DNA of 64,000 bases from Anagrus nilaparvatae. Taxonomy: Eukaryota; Arthropoda; Insecta; Hymenoptera; Mymaridae. A model generated the notes under the pieces. The model had not been told where the DNA came from, made no database searches, and worked only from the letters and a program-made list of their open reading frames with translations. Below, piece by piece: positions 25,857 through 39,502 of this stretch; position 1 is the first letter of the stretch; each line of letters opens with the position of its first letter. The position numbers were made by a program, and so were the translations under genes. The stretch spans positions 51,986,501 to 52,050,500 of the forward strand of contig JAKSXM010000007.1 in the NCBI GenBank assembly GCA_022575985.1, given 5' to 3'.

Positions 25857-27834
25857 AGTCAAAATTAAAAAATAAGAAAAAATAAGAAAATTATATGAAA
25901 ATTAGCATTTAGCCACTACAAAATTTATTAGCCTCGAGAAATCTTTATATAAAGCATATTAGCTTTTAGAGAAGTTCTCACATAAATATATTAAGTTTCC
26001 ATAATATTAAAAAAAATTTTTTTTAGTTTCTTAGAGTTTATCTGATAATAAAGAATTTATATTTGGACGAAATTCTCACAGACAATTTTTTACTTATGAA
26101 TTAGTCAACAGTAAATCTATTCAGTCTGAAAATTTAATATGTATACTTAGAAGATTACTTGAGTATTAAAAAAGAGTTGCAACATTAACAACAATATTAC
26201 ACCAAAAAAAGGCACTTTTCATGTTTCTTCAAAAATAAAATAAAAAAGTTTCTTTAAATTTTCGATTCTTTTTTATATATGTAACGCCTTATCTTTTTAC
26301 CTCGTCAATATTATTACTATAAACTGGCAAAAAAACGAAAGACTTTAGCGCGTATATATGCTTAAAGATCCGATCTTTATTTTTTATAACGATAATAAAA
26401 AAAAATGTGCGCGCGAGATTCTTTTAAGATCTCATTTATTTCACTTGAATATAACATTTACAGAACCAATATAGTTAGCGAAATAATAATAAAGCTTCTG
26501 TATATTATTATTATTATTATATAAAAAAATATACAAAAACAGTTGTTTATAAAAATACAAAAATAAAAAAAAGCTAACGAGTATAAAAAAAAGGAATAAA
26601 CTATTAGAGCTTTTTTTTTATATATTATCCTCTTTGTCGCTGTGGGTAATAAGACCCTGTATATATTAAAGTTCGTGCTGTTTGGCGCATATAATGACGT
26701 GCGATTCCTTGCGAGAACATGCTCGTATAATACCGCGCGTGAGCCCTAAAAAAAGGAAAAAATGAAACAAAAATACACACATACTATATATATAAGATAC
26801 CTGAAACGTGCGTGTATAGATTATTGTAGGTATAAATAAATAAAATGAAAAGTGGGAGAAACCTCGAGTGTGTCGGCACCTCGCCGGCATTGCAAAAAAA
26901 AAAGTTAAGACCACACACGTTGTCTTGTAAGGGGTTCTCAATTCCTATGGATTTATTTACTTATGTAAGAGAGAGAAGGTTCTGAAATTCAAGATTAATT
27001 GGCTCGAGATATACAGCCTTAAGCTGAATTCTTTAAATATACCCAGTGCAAGAGATTCTTTTTTTTAAACATATTTCTTTAATCCTTAAAATTTTGTGTG
27101 TGTATGTCTGACTAGTACTGTACTTCTTCTACTGATTATTTCTTTCTTTTATTATGTGCCTATATTTTACAAAATTTAAATAATAATCCATGGGAATCAA
27201 TAATACAATATAAAATCTATAATATATTATATAAGCCGACAAATCTCATTTATATTATATCTATACCTTTTTTTTTGAGATTCTCCACCCGCATTCTCGA
27301 CACGCTTTTAGAAGATTCCAAAGCCGCAAGAATCTAATACGTAAACCAAAAAAAAAAAACATATAATTCATTGGCTAATAAATGTTAGAGAGGCAAAAAA
27401 AGGTCCTTATGTATAACTACCTGCGTTACGCCTTAAATTCTTTGATTCTTTATGTCAAAACAGATCAGATAGTTTTGACTTTTTTTTTATTTCTTTGATT
27501 TTGATTTCTTTTATTTATCTTATTCTTTAAATCATTGTGTATCAGGTATCTTTTTTTTTTGAAGGAATGATTGCGAAAAATTTTTGTTTAATGATTGTTT
27601 ATTTAATGAATTTATGATTGTAGGCAACTTTTTTTTTCTTTTGTAGTTGATATACTTTTTTTTGCTGAAGATTTTTTTGTTTTGTTATAGTAACATTTTG
27701 AATTTAATGATTTTTCTATTAAGTGGCAAAGTATTTTAGATTTGAAAGAGCGGTTCCTAATATTTAAAATCAAACTAAATCGCTTCCCTGTTTTCCAAAT
27801 AACGAATAATAAAACTTAAAGTAACTTTAGTATT
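25857..27834. other. Intergenic DNA with (ATT)n and a GC-richer patch
   Basis: No gene supported. (ATT)n occurs at about 26502-26520. The patch 26660-26945 is less A/T-rich and has mixed words (CCTCGAGTGTGTCGGCACCTC). The minus frame across it shows no domain, so a regulatory block is as likely as anything else. Confidence 0.4.
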
Positions 27835-27990
27835 GGTTCCTCATAGAGGAACCTTTGTTAATAGGTAAAATTTCAGTGTTTGATTTTTTTTCCATATTTG
27901 CATGTTATATAGCCCCCTTAGATGCTAAAAAATCGATTTTTACATCACATCTGCATGTGTATGTCACATATAGCACGAAACATTTGTAAA
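27835..27990 (+). repeat. Head of the satellite-monomer element family
   Basis: GGTTCCTC ATA GAGGAACC forms an 8-bp-stem hairpin, followed by TAGGTAAAATTTCAG, TAGATGCTAAAAAATCG and TTTTTACATCACATCTGCATGTGTATG. This is the same order as the head of the 54.4 kb array, but without the monomers. Confidence 0.6.
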
Positions 27991-28543
27991 ATGTTTCAAT
28001 TTAAACTAAAAATGTAAGTTGAAACATTTCTAAAACATTTGAGAAACGTCGTATAGGTCATAATCGTTTGATTGAATATCATATTATTTTATTACATATA
28101 AACGCTTTTTACACAGATAAAAATTATTCTAGTTGTCCTTAAATTTTTTTTTAATATGTCCGTATCAAATTTCTGATTTTACTTTGAGACTTTAAATTTA
28201 AAGATTGAAATATCGAATATTTCAAGAAAATTTTTTTTTTCTTAAAGCATGCTGCAGAATTTATAGCTTAGAAATTATTTACGAAAAATTTTTTAAAATA
28301 TATTCATAGAATCGTAAAGCTAAGAAAATTTCTGAGTCAAAACTATAGCGACATACATACCTCTAAAGTTTTTTCCCGAAAACCAACTAGACCCAACTCG
28401 AAAAAAACTTACCATTCCAAATTATAAGAAAAAGTAACTTATAAAAAACATTGTATTTTTTATTTGCTTTTTTACTTAATAATTTATTTTTTTAAATATG
28501 AATATAAAAAATACATTAATTAAATATTATTTGCGTAAATTGA

Positions 28544-29376
28544 TATATGACGCATTATTTTTTTTTACTACTTAACTTGGACAAAAAACTAAAAAAAAAA
28601 TTTGAAGGGACATCGATATGACCCGTGTTTTCGGGTAGTTTGAACCTTCAGAAAACCGAAAAAAATCGTGAACAAGAAATCGGTGATAGGTGCCAAAAAG
28701 ATTTTTTCACTTTTATGTCAGAAACCGTGTTTTTCGTATCTAAGCTACCCCAAATTTTCAAAATAAATTTTTAGGTAAATAAAATTTTAAAAAATAGACA
28801 CAAAAATCTAATTGCCAGGGAAAAACCACTCCAGAAGAAAATAAACTTATCTTTTTCGGATGAAATTTAGCCAAGTTATCGTCAATTTAAGATTTTACCC
28901 AAATTCGTCTTAAAAAAGATTGAAATTTTATTGAAAAAAGCCTGTTTCTGAACTTTAAACATGCATTACTCGCTTGATTTTCATCGTAAAATAATAATTT
29001 TTTTTTTAACATCGATTAATTTTTTCCTGGCAATTCATTTCTTTAAGAACAAAATTATTTTTATTGACAAAATTTTAATTTTTAGATCAAAAACTGTCTT
29101 AAGTAAATCTTGCTACTTACAGTTTTTAAAGGCTTAAAATTTAATTTACCTAAAAAGTTATTTTGAAAATTTGGGGTAGCTCAGATACGAAAAACATGGT
29201 TTCTGACATAAAAGTGAAAAAATCTTTTTGACACCTATCGCCGATTTCTTGTTCATGATTTTTTTCGGTTTTCTGAAGGTTCAAACTACCCGAAAACATG
29301 GGTCATATCGATGTCCCTTCAAATTTTTTTTTTCAGTTTTTTGTCCAAGTAGTAAAAAAAAATAATGCGTCATATA
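28544..29376. mobile_element. Foldback element with about 240-bp arms
   Basis: TATATGACGCATTATTTTTT and its complement form the ends. The arms (about 28544-28790 and 29140-29376) match closely over GGACATCGATATGACCC, CGGGTAGTTTGAACCTTC and CTACCCCAAATTTTC. The flanks are A/T repeats, so the target duplication cannot be told. No transposase. Confidence 0.8.
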
Positions 29377-29789
29377 CCTATATATACAATATATATATTT
29401 ACGTATAAGTAAAAAACATTATTGTTCCATTTTAATATCGGATAATACTAATTACGTCAGTGATACATCGAATAATGGAAATTTATTTAATCCATTAATG
29501 GTTTAAATATAAAAAATAAATATTAATTAAATTTTGCTATTTTAAAAATATTATATAATTAACTTTTTATTAAATAACGATGAGCTGTATAAATAAATTA
29601 TAATTTTAATCCTAAATATATATATATATATATATATTATTAATACCAATTCAATTATAATTCCTATTGTATTATTAATTTTAAAATATTATAAATAATC
29701 AAACGATTTTATCATTATCAAAATTAAATAACTATATTTTCTGGTCAGCGGATAGAAATCAGTAACCACACTGCGTGGCTGAAAAAGAC

Positions 29790-29960
29790 ACGTTTTCTCG
29801 CAAATAATTACAACAAAGTAGGGCTTTTGTCTATAAATAAAGAATGTCCAAAATCATCATTTACCTTCCTCGGATTTTTCTCCAGGAAGGTAATATATTT
29901 GCAACTTGGGTCATTCTTTACTTTTCTGAACACGGGCTTGTAATATATTGCTTAATAACA
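29790..29960. repeat. Hairpin-bearing dispersed repeat, copy 4
   Basis: The core hairpin is 29842-29916: GAATGTCCAAAAT.. with ..ACTTGGGTCATTC, inner TTACCTTCCT / AGGAAGGTAA. ACGTTTTCTCGCAA lies upstream and CTTTACTTTTCTGAACACGG downstream, as in the other copies. Confidence 0.7.
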
Positions 29961-30664
29961 GGGATCTGGATTTTATAATTTTCCTGTAATTCAATGCAAA
30001 AAAAATATGGTAAATTTACCTCTATACATTTAGTAAATACAAATTAATAAATATTTGCAAATATAAACAAAAAAATCGTAAATTTTGCTAAAAATTAAGA
30101 GTGAATTTTAACTAAGCTTCATTTAGTAAACAAAATCGTAATTTTCATTATATTTACTAATTTTTTATAATCTATTTTACTTATAATTTTTTTTTTTATT
30201 TTTATTTAGAATTTAGAATATACAAATATACTGATTAAGTTTTTCAGGTTTAAAATCAATAAAAGTTACATCATCCTAAATATTTAGTATTTTTTGGATA
30301 CCAGATCTAAAGCCACGAATCTTTCATTATAAGTAAAATAATAGTAGCTAGCCATAAAAGTCAAAAAATGAAGTAAAATACTGAAGAGGTAAAATTATTT
30401 AAATAAATATTCTTCTTAATTAATTTGATTTACTTTTTTAGAGCAATAGCAGAAATTTAATAGTAGATAAAAATAGGAAAACTCCTATGGCTCTTTAAGA
30501 TTCAGTTAAAGTCATTAATAAACATGACAACAAATAGGTGTAATAAAAAACTTCGTAATAATTTCCAATGTTAATATCATATTTAAAATTAAATTTTATT
30601 TTATTAAGTTTTTACTTTTATACATTTTCAAATATATTTAGGAGTGCGAGATGATTTGCCTTTA

Positions 30665-30696
30665 TATACACTTTGAAATTCATTTCACTTGCGATT
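30665..30696 (+). promoter_or_regulatory. TATA/CGAGA 32-bp module, copy 6
   Basis: TATACAC start and TTCATTTCACTTGCGATT end, 32 bp. The terminal GAGA is GATT. A GC-rich patch (TTTAGCGCTGGCG) starts about 20 bp downstream. Confidence 0.6.
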
Positions 30697-30928
30697 TATT
30701 ATTTATTCTGGAAAAATTTAGCGCTGGCGTGGCCGATGCGCAATGTATTACAATTTTGTATAAAATATAGTATAGTACATAGTACATAGTATAGTATAGT
30801 ACACATAAATATTTGAATATGAAAAATAAAATTAAAATTATAATATTTAAATAAACAATAAAAATAAATATTTAATCTATTAATTATAACATTTATTTAT
30901 ATAATAAACTGAAATGATGCTAAACATA

Positions 30929-31118
30929 CACTGTATAAAGTAACTTCCTTGGATTAATAAAAAAAATAGAAAATTTTGGAAAAATTTGTAAATATTCGAA
31001 AAAAATAGTAAATTTACGATTTTTTTCGAATATTTACAAATTTTTTTGAAAATTTAATAATTTTTCGAAAATGTTCTAATTTTTTTTTGTAAATCTAAGA
31101 AAGTTACTTTTTGCAATG
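30929..31118. mobile_element. TA-flanked MITE, CACTGTAAAAAGTAAC family, short copy
   Basis: The ends CACTGTATAAAGTAACTT and AAGTTACTTTTTGCAATG are TA-flanked. The interior is collinear with the right part of the copy at 15174, so it looks like an internal deletion derivative. Confidence 0.7.
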
Positions 31119-31124
31119 TAGTTT

Positions 31125-34100
31125 TAGCAACAGGAAAAGAAATTTATAGAAATTTTAGTGAATATAATTATTTTAAAAACTTTTACAAATATATGTAACG
31201 CATGTTAGTGTGTAACTAAAATATTTAGGGACTCAATAAAATTTTAACTTACGTTATTTTTAAATTAAATTTCAAAGCATACCTAATATCAAAAATTTTC
31301 AAGATTTGCATTAGATTTCATTATATCCAGAATTAAAATCTTCACTAATTTACTACAATGTCGGTTCCAAAAACTTTGATATAATTTTAATCAATATTCG
31401 GCATCTAAATATCGATTAATCTATAAAAATAATTGACATATAATTAAATGAAATCAATATTCCCGATCACTCATACTAAATTTGCTTACAACCTAATTTC
31501 ATTTACAAAAAAAGCAGCATCCATAATTTCACAATTTATTATCTTAAAAAAAAAAATTATTATTAATAAATCAAAAACAAATAAAAAATGAAATAAATTA
31601 CCTAAAAAATAAAACTTTAATTATATAAGTCATAATAATTAAATATTTTTTTTTTATATATTTTTAGATTTTGATTAATTATTTATGACTTCTGTACAGT
31701 TGAAAATATTTTATAATATATTACGTACACTTATATAAAACACTTTGTTATTATTATTATTATTTTGATTTGTCGGTAGCTGTATTATTACGCTCTTCGG
31801 TAGCTAATGATATTTTAACTTTTATAAATCTACAATATTATTATCTACCGCATAGCTGATTGATGTTTCATTTTTTATAAGATACTCTCTATGTGGTCTT
31901 GATCTTTGAGAATTTTACTTTTTCTAATTTAATTAATGCGATTACTATTAAATTTAATGGACCTAAATCATAATAAAAATTTAATTTGCGGACTCTTTGT
32001 GAATATATTTATTTAAATATTTAATGAGTTATACCGGAAGCTGGTACCTTGACCTCTCTAAAATTAATTAAATGGATCGATTTAATTTGCAAAAATTATT
32101 CATTAGGTTCTTAGTTTAATTTTCGCAGGTGAATCTGAAAAAAAAGTTCCGTTTTTGTAATCAAAATACAATAACGTTTTTAGTCAGCTGGCCAAAGGCG
32201 TGAAAATAACATTTCCAACTGAGTAGGTAGTGAGTAGAAAAACCTTCACCTTGAGAAGAATTTATTGGCTCGTTAATTTGTTATCTTGATTAAAAAATCC
32301 GATTTCACTCATCGAAACATTAAGTTATGCAGAAACATTGATATGAGTTACCCTTATGCTCGTAAGAACTCCAAAAGAAGAAATTTTTAGCATACCCTTA
32401 GGTTGCTTTGCTTGTAATTTTAAGCAAGAACAAAAATTTTTTTTAATGTAAAATTTTTAGTCATAATTGGTTATAAATATAATGATGGAGCTTTTCAGGT
32501 TGGTCATTTTATTTCAATCCACTTTGAACATGCATAAAATAAGGATCTAAAGTAGCCCGAACAACTTGCCGACGTAGCTAAAACGCACCACTTGTAAAAA
32601 TGGGGTTAAAAGTCTTCCTAAAAAATTATTTACACTGTCTATTATTTATAAAATTTTAACTCAAAAACCTCAGGTGGCACATTTTGACGCGCCGGCAGTA
32701 AGAATTTTCAAAAAATAGGAAAAATTAATCATTATATACCTAATATTTTATATTTATTGAACATTGAACACTTAAATAATATTTCCGGACAATTCTCGTG
32801 GTTTGCCCAGCTGGACCCTTGTAAAGTGTCCGAAAATTGGCCTCCGTAATATCATTACAAACCGAGAATGCTAGAAAAATTGGGAAAACAAAATAGGGAT
32901 TTCAATTGCGGAAAAGTTACTTTAAAATGCACCTATTTAGTGTTGGTGAGGTAAGTGAAAAGCGTTTTAAATATTCTGGCTCAATAAATTCAGTTTTTTT
33001 TTTAAATCTTTATGTCTTCAGAAATGCTTGACTAACCGCAAAAATTGAAGGAAAAATGAAAATCGAACTTTCTTTTATAAAAATTATTGTATTTATTTTT
33101 TAATTTATGATTTTTATATTTTATGATTTTTTCGGCTTACTTTGAATCATCAATTTATGCATATTTAAAGTGAAACCCGAAAAGCCACTTCATTCCCTAC
33201 CTAATAGGTTACTCAGGCGAAATATTAAAAAAAAATCTTTTAGATCAATATTATGCATATATACTCTGTTTAAAATTTCAAGCAAATTACTTGAATTGTT
33301 TTAAATTTGAAGCATTTGGTTGAAAATCAAACAAAGTAATCTAACCAGGTAAGTTACATAATTTTTAAGAAAATTAACATCTACAAAAATCTTAAAATCT
33401 GTCTAGTCTTCTAACTAGTTCTAAGCCCTTGACAATCCATCAACAGGCAACAGGTAGGTATTCATTTTTTTTCGAATATCATTAATAACAAAAAAAATAT
33501 TCTCAAGTACCCAATTCTTTAAAAAAAATTAAAATATTAATGGAGTTAATGTGCTCCACTTTCTTAAAGAACAAGTAAATTAAATAATCTATTTGAGTAC
33601 ACTTGAGACATGTTTATACATTAACTTATTTTGATAATTAATTATTATACTTTTTTTTAATCATTTTTTATCTTTACTCATGAATAAATTGAAAAAAATT
33701 TTTTTTGTTCAATCATAATTAGGTCAAAAAAATAATTCTATTTATTGTTTTTTAACATGATAATTATTTAAAAATTTTACATAATTTCTTTCTTTTTTTT
33801 CATTAATGCTAATCAGTATGCGATAATCGATTTATTTTTTTAGGTAATATAATTAAATATGAATATAATTTACCTGAAAAATTGATAATTATATATCTTA
33901 AAGATGTCAAAATATGTCCAAAATTTTAATGAAATTTAAAATTTTATATTTTTTAAATTATACATACACACATGTCATGATTGATTAGTCATGACTAATT
34001 TTTTTTCTTCAAAAAAATCTTTCACAAAAAAATAAATAAATAAATTTTAATAGCTTATTATACAGTAAACCATCAACATTAATTGTTTTTTTAGAATACA

Positions 34101-36928
34101 TTTATTTTTTTTCAAAAATTAAAAAATTTTTTAAAGACACAGCAAAAAAAATAGTATACTAATAAATATAAACTATGTAAAAGACCGAAAAAAAAATAAA
34201 TGTCTTTAAAATAGATTGATTGAGGTATAGTTACAAAAAAAAAGGATAAAAATGAAAGGATTGGCTCTATAGGACGTCTTTTTTGTATTTTAATGTAAAA
34301 TCCTGCTGTGTAAATTGGTAGCATTATAAATAAAAAAAAAAGTTATATTTTGACTATTTTTGTAAAGTTAAAAAATACGTTTTTTTGAATTTATTGCTTT
34401 TTAATTCTATATTTAAAAATTTGAATTTTTATGTGTTAAATTATGTAGATTTTAAATTTGATATTAGTAAAATATGTGTATTTATTAAATTTATCAGAGT
34501 ATGATCTTAATTTTGAAATATTTAGGTAGGAATATTTGCAAAAAAGTTACATTATTTATTACATTAAAATATGTTTGTAAATAGTTAGATTAATTAACCA
34601 CAGTAGTAAAAATTTGGTATTAGTAAATTGAGTTTGTTTCTATAATGTATGTATTTGCAAATAATAAGATATTATATTTCTTTTAGACTTTTATTTGCAC
34701 AAACAGGTATAAATTATGCATGGTGTTTTGGGTGAAATCAAGTATTTAATGTTGAGTTACATGAAACTGTAAATTCTGAATTGGCAAATATTTAACAAAG
34801 CATTTGTTTATTAACCTGGCAGTTATTTTTAAATGTTTAAACCAAAAGACTATGATTCTCAAATTTATAAAAAACATATCTATAAACCTTTTTAGGCTTA
34901 ACAGGGAGGTTTTCGTGGAATACAAACATGAATTTAGATAGGGCGGAATAAAAAGCATTGTTTCGAGATCAACCTTTAAAATCTACCGTTTCTTTTATTT
35001 CTTAAAGCATATTTAATATTATAATTTTATAATTAAGCGAACTAATGTAAAGCTCGATTATATAAATTACGCGAAAACCTTTTTTAAAAATCTAAAAGAT
35101 GCCAAATTTGATAGTTATTATTTTTAAAATTCGTAGAGTTAAACATTTATAATATTTATAGTCATACGCAACAAGCGAGAGTACAGACTTATATACTTTT
35201 AAAAAGTCGTTTCACTTGCGAGAATTAATATAAGACTAACATCCATCTTTTAACATTCAAAATTTTAAATAATTAATTTTGATTTATCAAAAAATATAGA
35301 CAAATTTAATTACACTCTATTTAAAAATTTATAGGTAAAATAATCTTTTATGATACACTTTAGAAAAAATTTTTTAAATAAAATATAAATAATCTAAAAT
35401 TGTTTAAAATCCTAGCGTCCATGAAGCTAAATAATTAAATATAATTTATTTTTAGATCACCTTCAGAGACATTTTTAAATAAAAACCAATTAATTAATTA
35501 ATAAAAAATACAATAACTAATTGCCATTATATACCCAATTATAATTAAATAACGTCATAAATTTTCATACAAAAAACCTATAAATATATAAATCGATCGT
35601 TAAATAATAAATAATTAATTAGTACCATTAATATTAAACTTCTTTCAATAATACTAAATAATAGGAAGCTACCATATGGTAAATGTAGGTTAATAAGTTG
35701 AAATTTATTTTTAACCATATTGTATGCTTTTAAAAGAAACACATATCAATAATAATATTTCAAAAATGTTAGTTTAAATTTATTCTTTAGAAAATAATAA
35801 AATAAAAAACCACAATTAAATAATAACTTGCATTATAATAAAACATATTTTTTTTTTTTTGAATAATAGATAAAAAAAATGAGTAACAGGTATTAAATTA
35901 TAATTTATCATTGAAATATATGTCAGAAGATAAATTGTTTTGACTTTTTATACTCTTTGAGAAAAATGAAATTTAATACAGCCATAATATTATACGCGTA
36001 ACGAAAAATATTTAAAAAAAAATAAAATTTCAAAAAAATATAGGCAGCCAGTTAATTTATATAGCGCCTCTAAAAAAAATAAAAAAATTGTATGATAATT
36101 ATTTAAATATGGAACGAATTATGTTTTCAAAACGCCGATATTATTGTTAAAAAAAAGGAGGTAGAGAGAAATGAGTTTTTAAGTATAAAAAAAAGGAATT
36201 TGTATTATAATATTATGACCAGATATCTTTTTTTTTGGACACCTGCAATTCTAAACGAACCGAAATTAATAGCATAAATATAACTTTTTTTTTTAAAACG
36301 GTTACATTTTTTATAAAAGATGATGAAAAAGCAAAAAAAAAAAAAAATTTTCTTAATTAAAAAAAATAATTTTCTTTAAGAATCTTGATATTTTTTAGTT
36401 AAAAATAGTTTGTAATAAACGCATTTACCAAATATGGAATTACCTTTTGCACGACTGGATATTTATAAAATAAAAAACAGGATAAAATGCAATGTAATAA
36501 TATTCTAATGAACAAACATTTTTCTTTATTCTAATGAGCATACGGAAATTATGTGAGTTTTTAACGAGCATATATTACTTTAGTTACTTGCTTATTATCA
36601 TCTGCTCAAATTATATGGTAAATGGATAAGACAATAAAAATTTTTTTTTTTTATTATTTATGCATTTTTTAAAAATTTCACGGTAATTTTTATGCTAAAT
36701 AAGCGATATGGTGATTGAGGATTTTATTTGGTATTGGTTTTCTAATGAGATTTTTTAAGCAAATATTTTTTTTTTTTTTTGATGCAATATTTTTAGGGTT
36801 CATTTTTCTAGGACAAATTAAAAAAAATTGTTTTTATTTACAGGAAGAAATTCGGTGCCATCGATGAATTTTTGATGTCAGTTAAAATTAGGTCACATTT
36901 CGTCAATTGCAATTTGATCACATGGAAA
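31125..36928. other. Non-coding A/T-rich stretch
   Basis: No gene is supported on either strand. It contains module copy 7, (TAT)n near 31750, a word CTAGCGTCCATGAAG at 35412 shared with other sites, and a less A/T-biased but unassignable part at about 32500-33000. Confidence 0.45.
35192..35223 (+). promoter_or_regulatory. TATA/CGAGA 32-bp module, copy 7
   Basis: TATACTT start and CGTTTCACTTGCGAGA end, 32 bp, preceded by CTTA. ACTAACATCCAT lies downstream, similar to ACTAATATCCAT after copy 1. Confidence 0.65.
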
Positions 36929-38611
36929 CTATTATCGGTTTGAAAAAGATGCGAACCTCGAGTTTTTTATTAATAACTTCCCCAAAAATAAAGATAATTT
37001 AATGAAATAAAATTTTTCTAAAAATTTAACCATATTTTTATTCGAATCTCAAAGGAATTTAACGCAAATATTCTAGAAGTGATTTTATTGCAAAAACAAA
37101 TAAAAAAACGAGAATTTTATGAATTTTTTTTTCGTTCCACGACTTTAGACCCGAAAAAAGAGTTGAAGGAATCATCCGATTTTGACAAAAATTTAACCAG
37201 TGATAAATACACCTTTCTTGTGCATGATACAATTTTGAAAATTTAAATATTTCAATTCGCAAATTTTTTATGGGCTTCAGAAGAAGAGGCCTTCATCTCA
37301 TCAACAAATTGTCGTATCGGCTTCGCTTTTTTTTAATCGATAGGTTACTGTTTGTAGATTAAAAATATATATTTTGTTAATGTAGCGAATTAACGATTTC
37401 TGAGCAATAACGGGTAAAATTTTTTGTTCTGCTGATATCAACGTCGATTTTTGACCGATTTTTACGATTCAAATTGCTAATTAATCAGTTTTTTGAATCG
37501 AGAAAATTGGCAAATGGAAAATAAAAATCTTTGAACAATTAGCAAAAATGAAAAGAAAAATTTTGAGATCGTATAGATAAAAAAAATTTTTATTTATCCC
37601 GCTGAGACCAGGGTGGGACCCAAAAAAATATATCTTTCCAACATTAACTGTTTCGCAGCGAGATATCTCTTTTGTCTATCCGATCTCAAAATTTTTCCTT
37701 TCATTTTTGCTAATTGCTCAAAAATTTTTATTTTCCATTTGCCAATTTTCTCGATTCAAAAAACTGATTAATTAGCAATTTGAATCGTAAAAATCGGTCA
37801 AAAATCGACGTTGATATCAGCAAAACAAAAAATTTTACCCTATTGATTTTAACCCTCTACATTGACCATTTTTTGGCGGATTTTTGCGATTCAAAGTTCT
37901 TTTTAGGCAGATTAATCGGCACATTTCATACGGTAATTAAAAATTGCAATTTTTTTAAAAATTTGCAAATTAATTTTTATTTCTCATACCAGATGTTGTA
38001 GCATGAACGAACAAATTAAGAATAATGAGAGGCGAAGAATATTATTTTTCTTTAAATATTCATGAATACGGGTTAAAACAGTGAAAAACAATAGATGAAT
38101 AAAATGCACCTGTCCGTATTTTAGAATCGTTATTGCTCAGAAATCGTTAATTCGCTACATTAACAAAATATATATTTTTAATCTACAAACAGTAACCTAT
38201 CGATTAAAAAAAAGCGAAGCCGATACGACAATTTGTTGATGAGATGAAGGCCTCTTCTTCTGAAGCCCATAAAAAATTTGCGAATTGAAATATTTAAATT
38301 TTCAAAATTGTATCATGCACAAGAAAGGTGTATTTATCACTGGTTAAATTTTTGTCAAAATCGGATGATTCCTTCAACTCTTTTTTCGGGTCTAAAGTCG
38401 TGGAACGAAAAAAAAATTCATAAAATTCTCGTTTTTTTATTTGTTTTTGCAATAAAATCACTTCTAGAATATTTGCGTTAAATTCCTTTGAGATTCGAAT
38501 AAAAATATGGTTAAATTTTTAGAAAAATTTTATTTCATTAAATTATCTTTATTTTTGGGGAAGTTATTAATAAAAAACTCGAGGTTCGCATCTTTTTCAA
38601 ACCGATAGTAG
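36929..38611. repeat. Large inverted duplication with two 483-bp arms
   Basis: The outer arms 36929-37411 and 38129-38611 are complementary and of equal length, with at most a few differences. Both encode the same 67-residue frame on opposite strands. The inner arms 37412-37582 and 37669-37840 are also complementary but diverged. In the right half 288 bp (37841-38128) separate the inner from the outer arm, while in the left half they are continuous. No transposase or known terminus is visible. Confidence 0.85.
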
Positions 38612-39502
38612 ACATTTCATTATAACTGGCACCAATTATGAAAATTTGAGAGCTGCAAAGTTTTCAATCTTACTTTTAGTAAATTAAACTTAATTTTTCC
38701 CCATATTTAAAAATATATGAGCCCAATTCCTTTCGTAAAACAGCATCCAAATATACATTGCCAAAGTGTAAATAAATTTAATTTTCATTTGCATAAAATT
38801 AATTTTGCAAATTGTATGCAAATATTTGACAAAATTACATTTACAAAAATGTTAACTGTGTCTTAAACTAAAAAAAAAAATTATTTTATGCAAATTTTAA
38901 AACTAAAGTATATGTTGAAAATTTTATAATTTTTTTTGTAAGAATTGGTTTACATAATATGAATACTCAAGACTTTCAACAATTTTTTTTAATACACTTT
39001 TTTTTATTAATTATAATATGTAAATATATTTGTAAAAAAAAATTTTATACATATAATTAAGTTTAAAGCGTCAAAAAGTTTTATTAACGCAGTTTTCTTT
39101 TTTGTAAATAATAACGTGTCCGAAATCCATTTATAAATGTAATTGATCATGAAAGTTTTTTTGCATATTTATTGGTTATATATTAGAAGACTGGTTATTT
39201 TTTATTTTATTAAATATTTTAATCAATTCTGTGTCAAGATGCACCTCTATATACAATTTTGGTGTAATTAATTGCGAAAGAGGTGTGAAGAAAAGAATTC
39301 AAGGATATTCTCTATTATCTTATTGCACGACTTTTTGCACCTTTTAACAAATCTTTGCACCTGTGCATATCTTTTTTGTAATTTTGATGGTTACTTTTAC
39401 TGCTGCAAACAAAAATGAATGGATTTTAGTGCAAAATTTAGTTTTAAGATTCTCAAGTTTGCATTTTTACAGTAATCTATTTTTTTCTCTTTACGATGTA
39501 TG

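Noticed and set aside
26666..26941. 91-residue minus-strand frame in a GC-richer patch
   Set aside because: Aromatic and hydrophobic composition matches a translation of low-complexity DNA; no domain or splice context.
36160..36200. Minus-strand ACTCATTTCTCTC preceded by TATAC
   Set aside because: The spacing is two bases short and the CGAGA part is missing.
37059..38481. Two identical 67-residue reading frames on opposite strands
   Set aside because: They are the same DNA in the two arms of an inverted duplication; no start context, domain or codon signal supports a gene.
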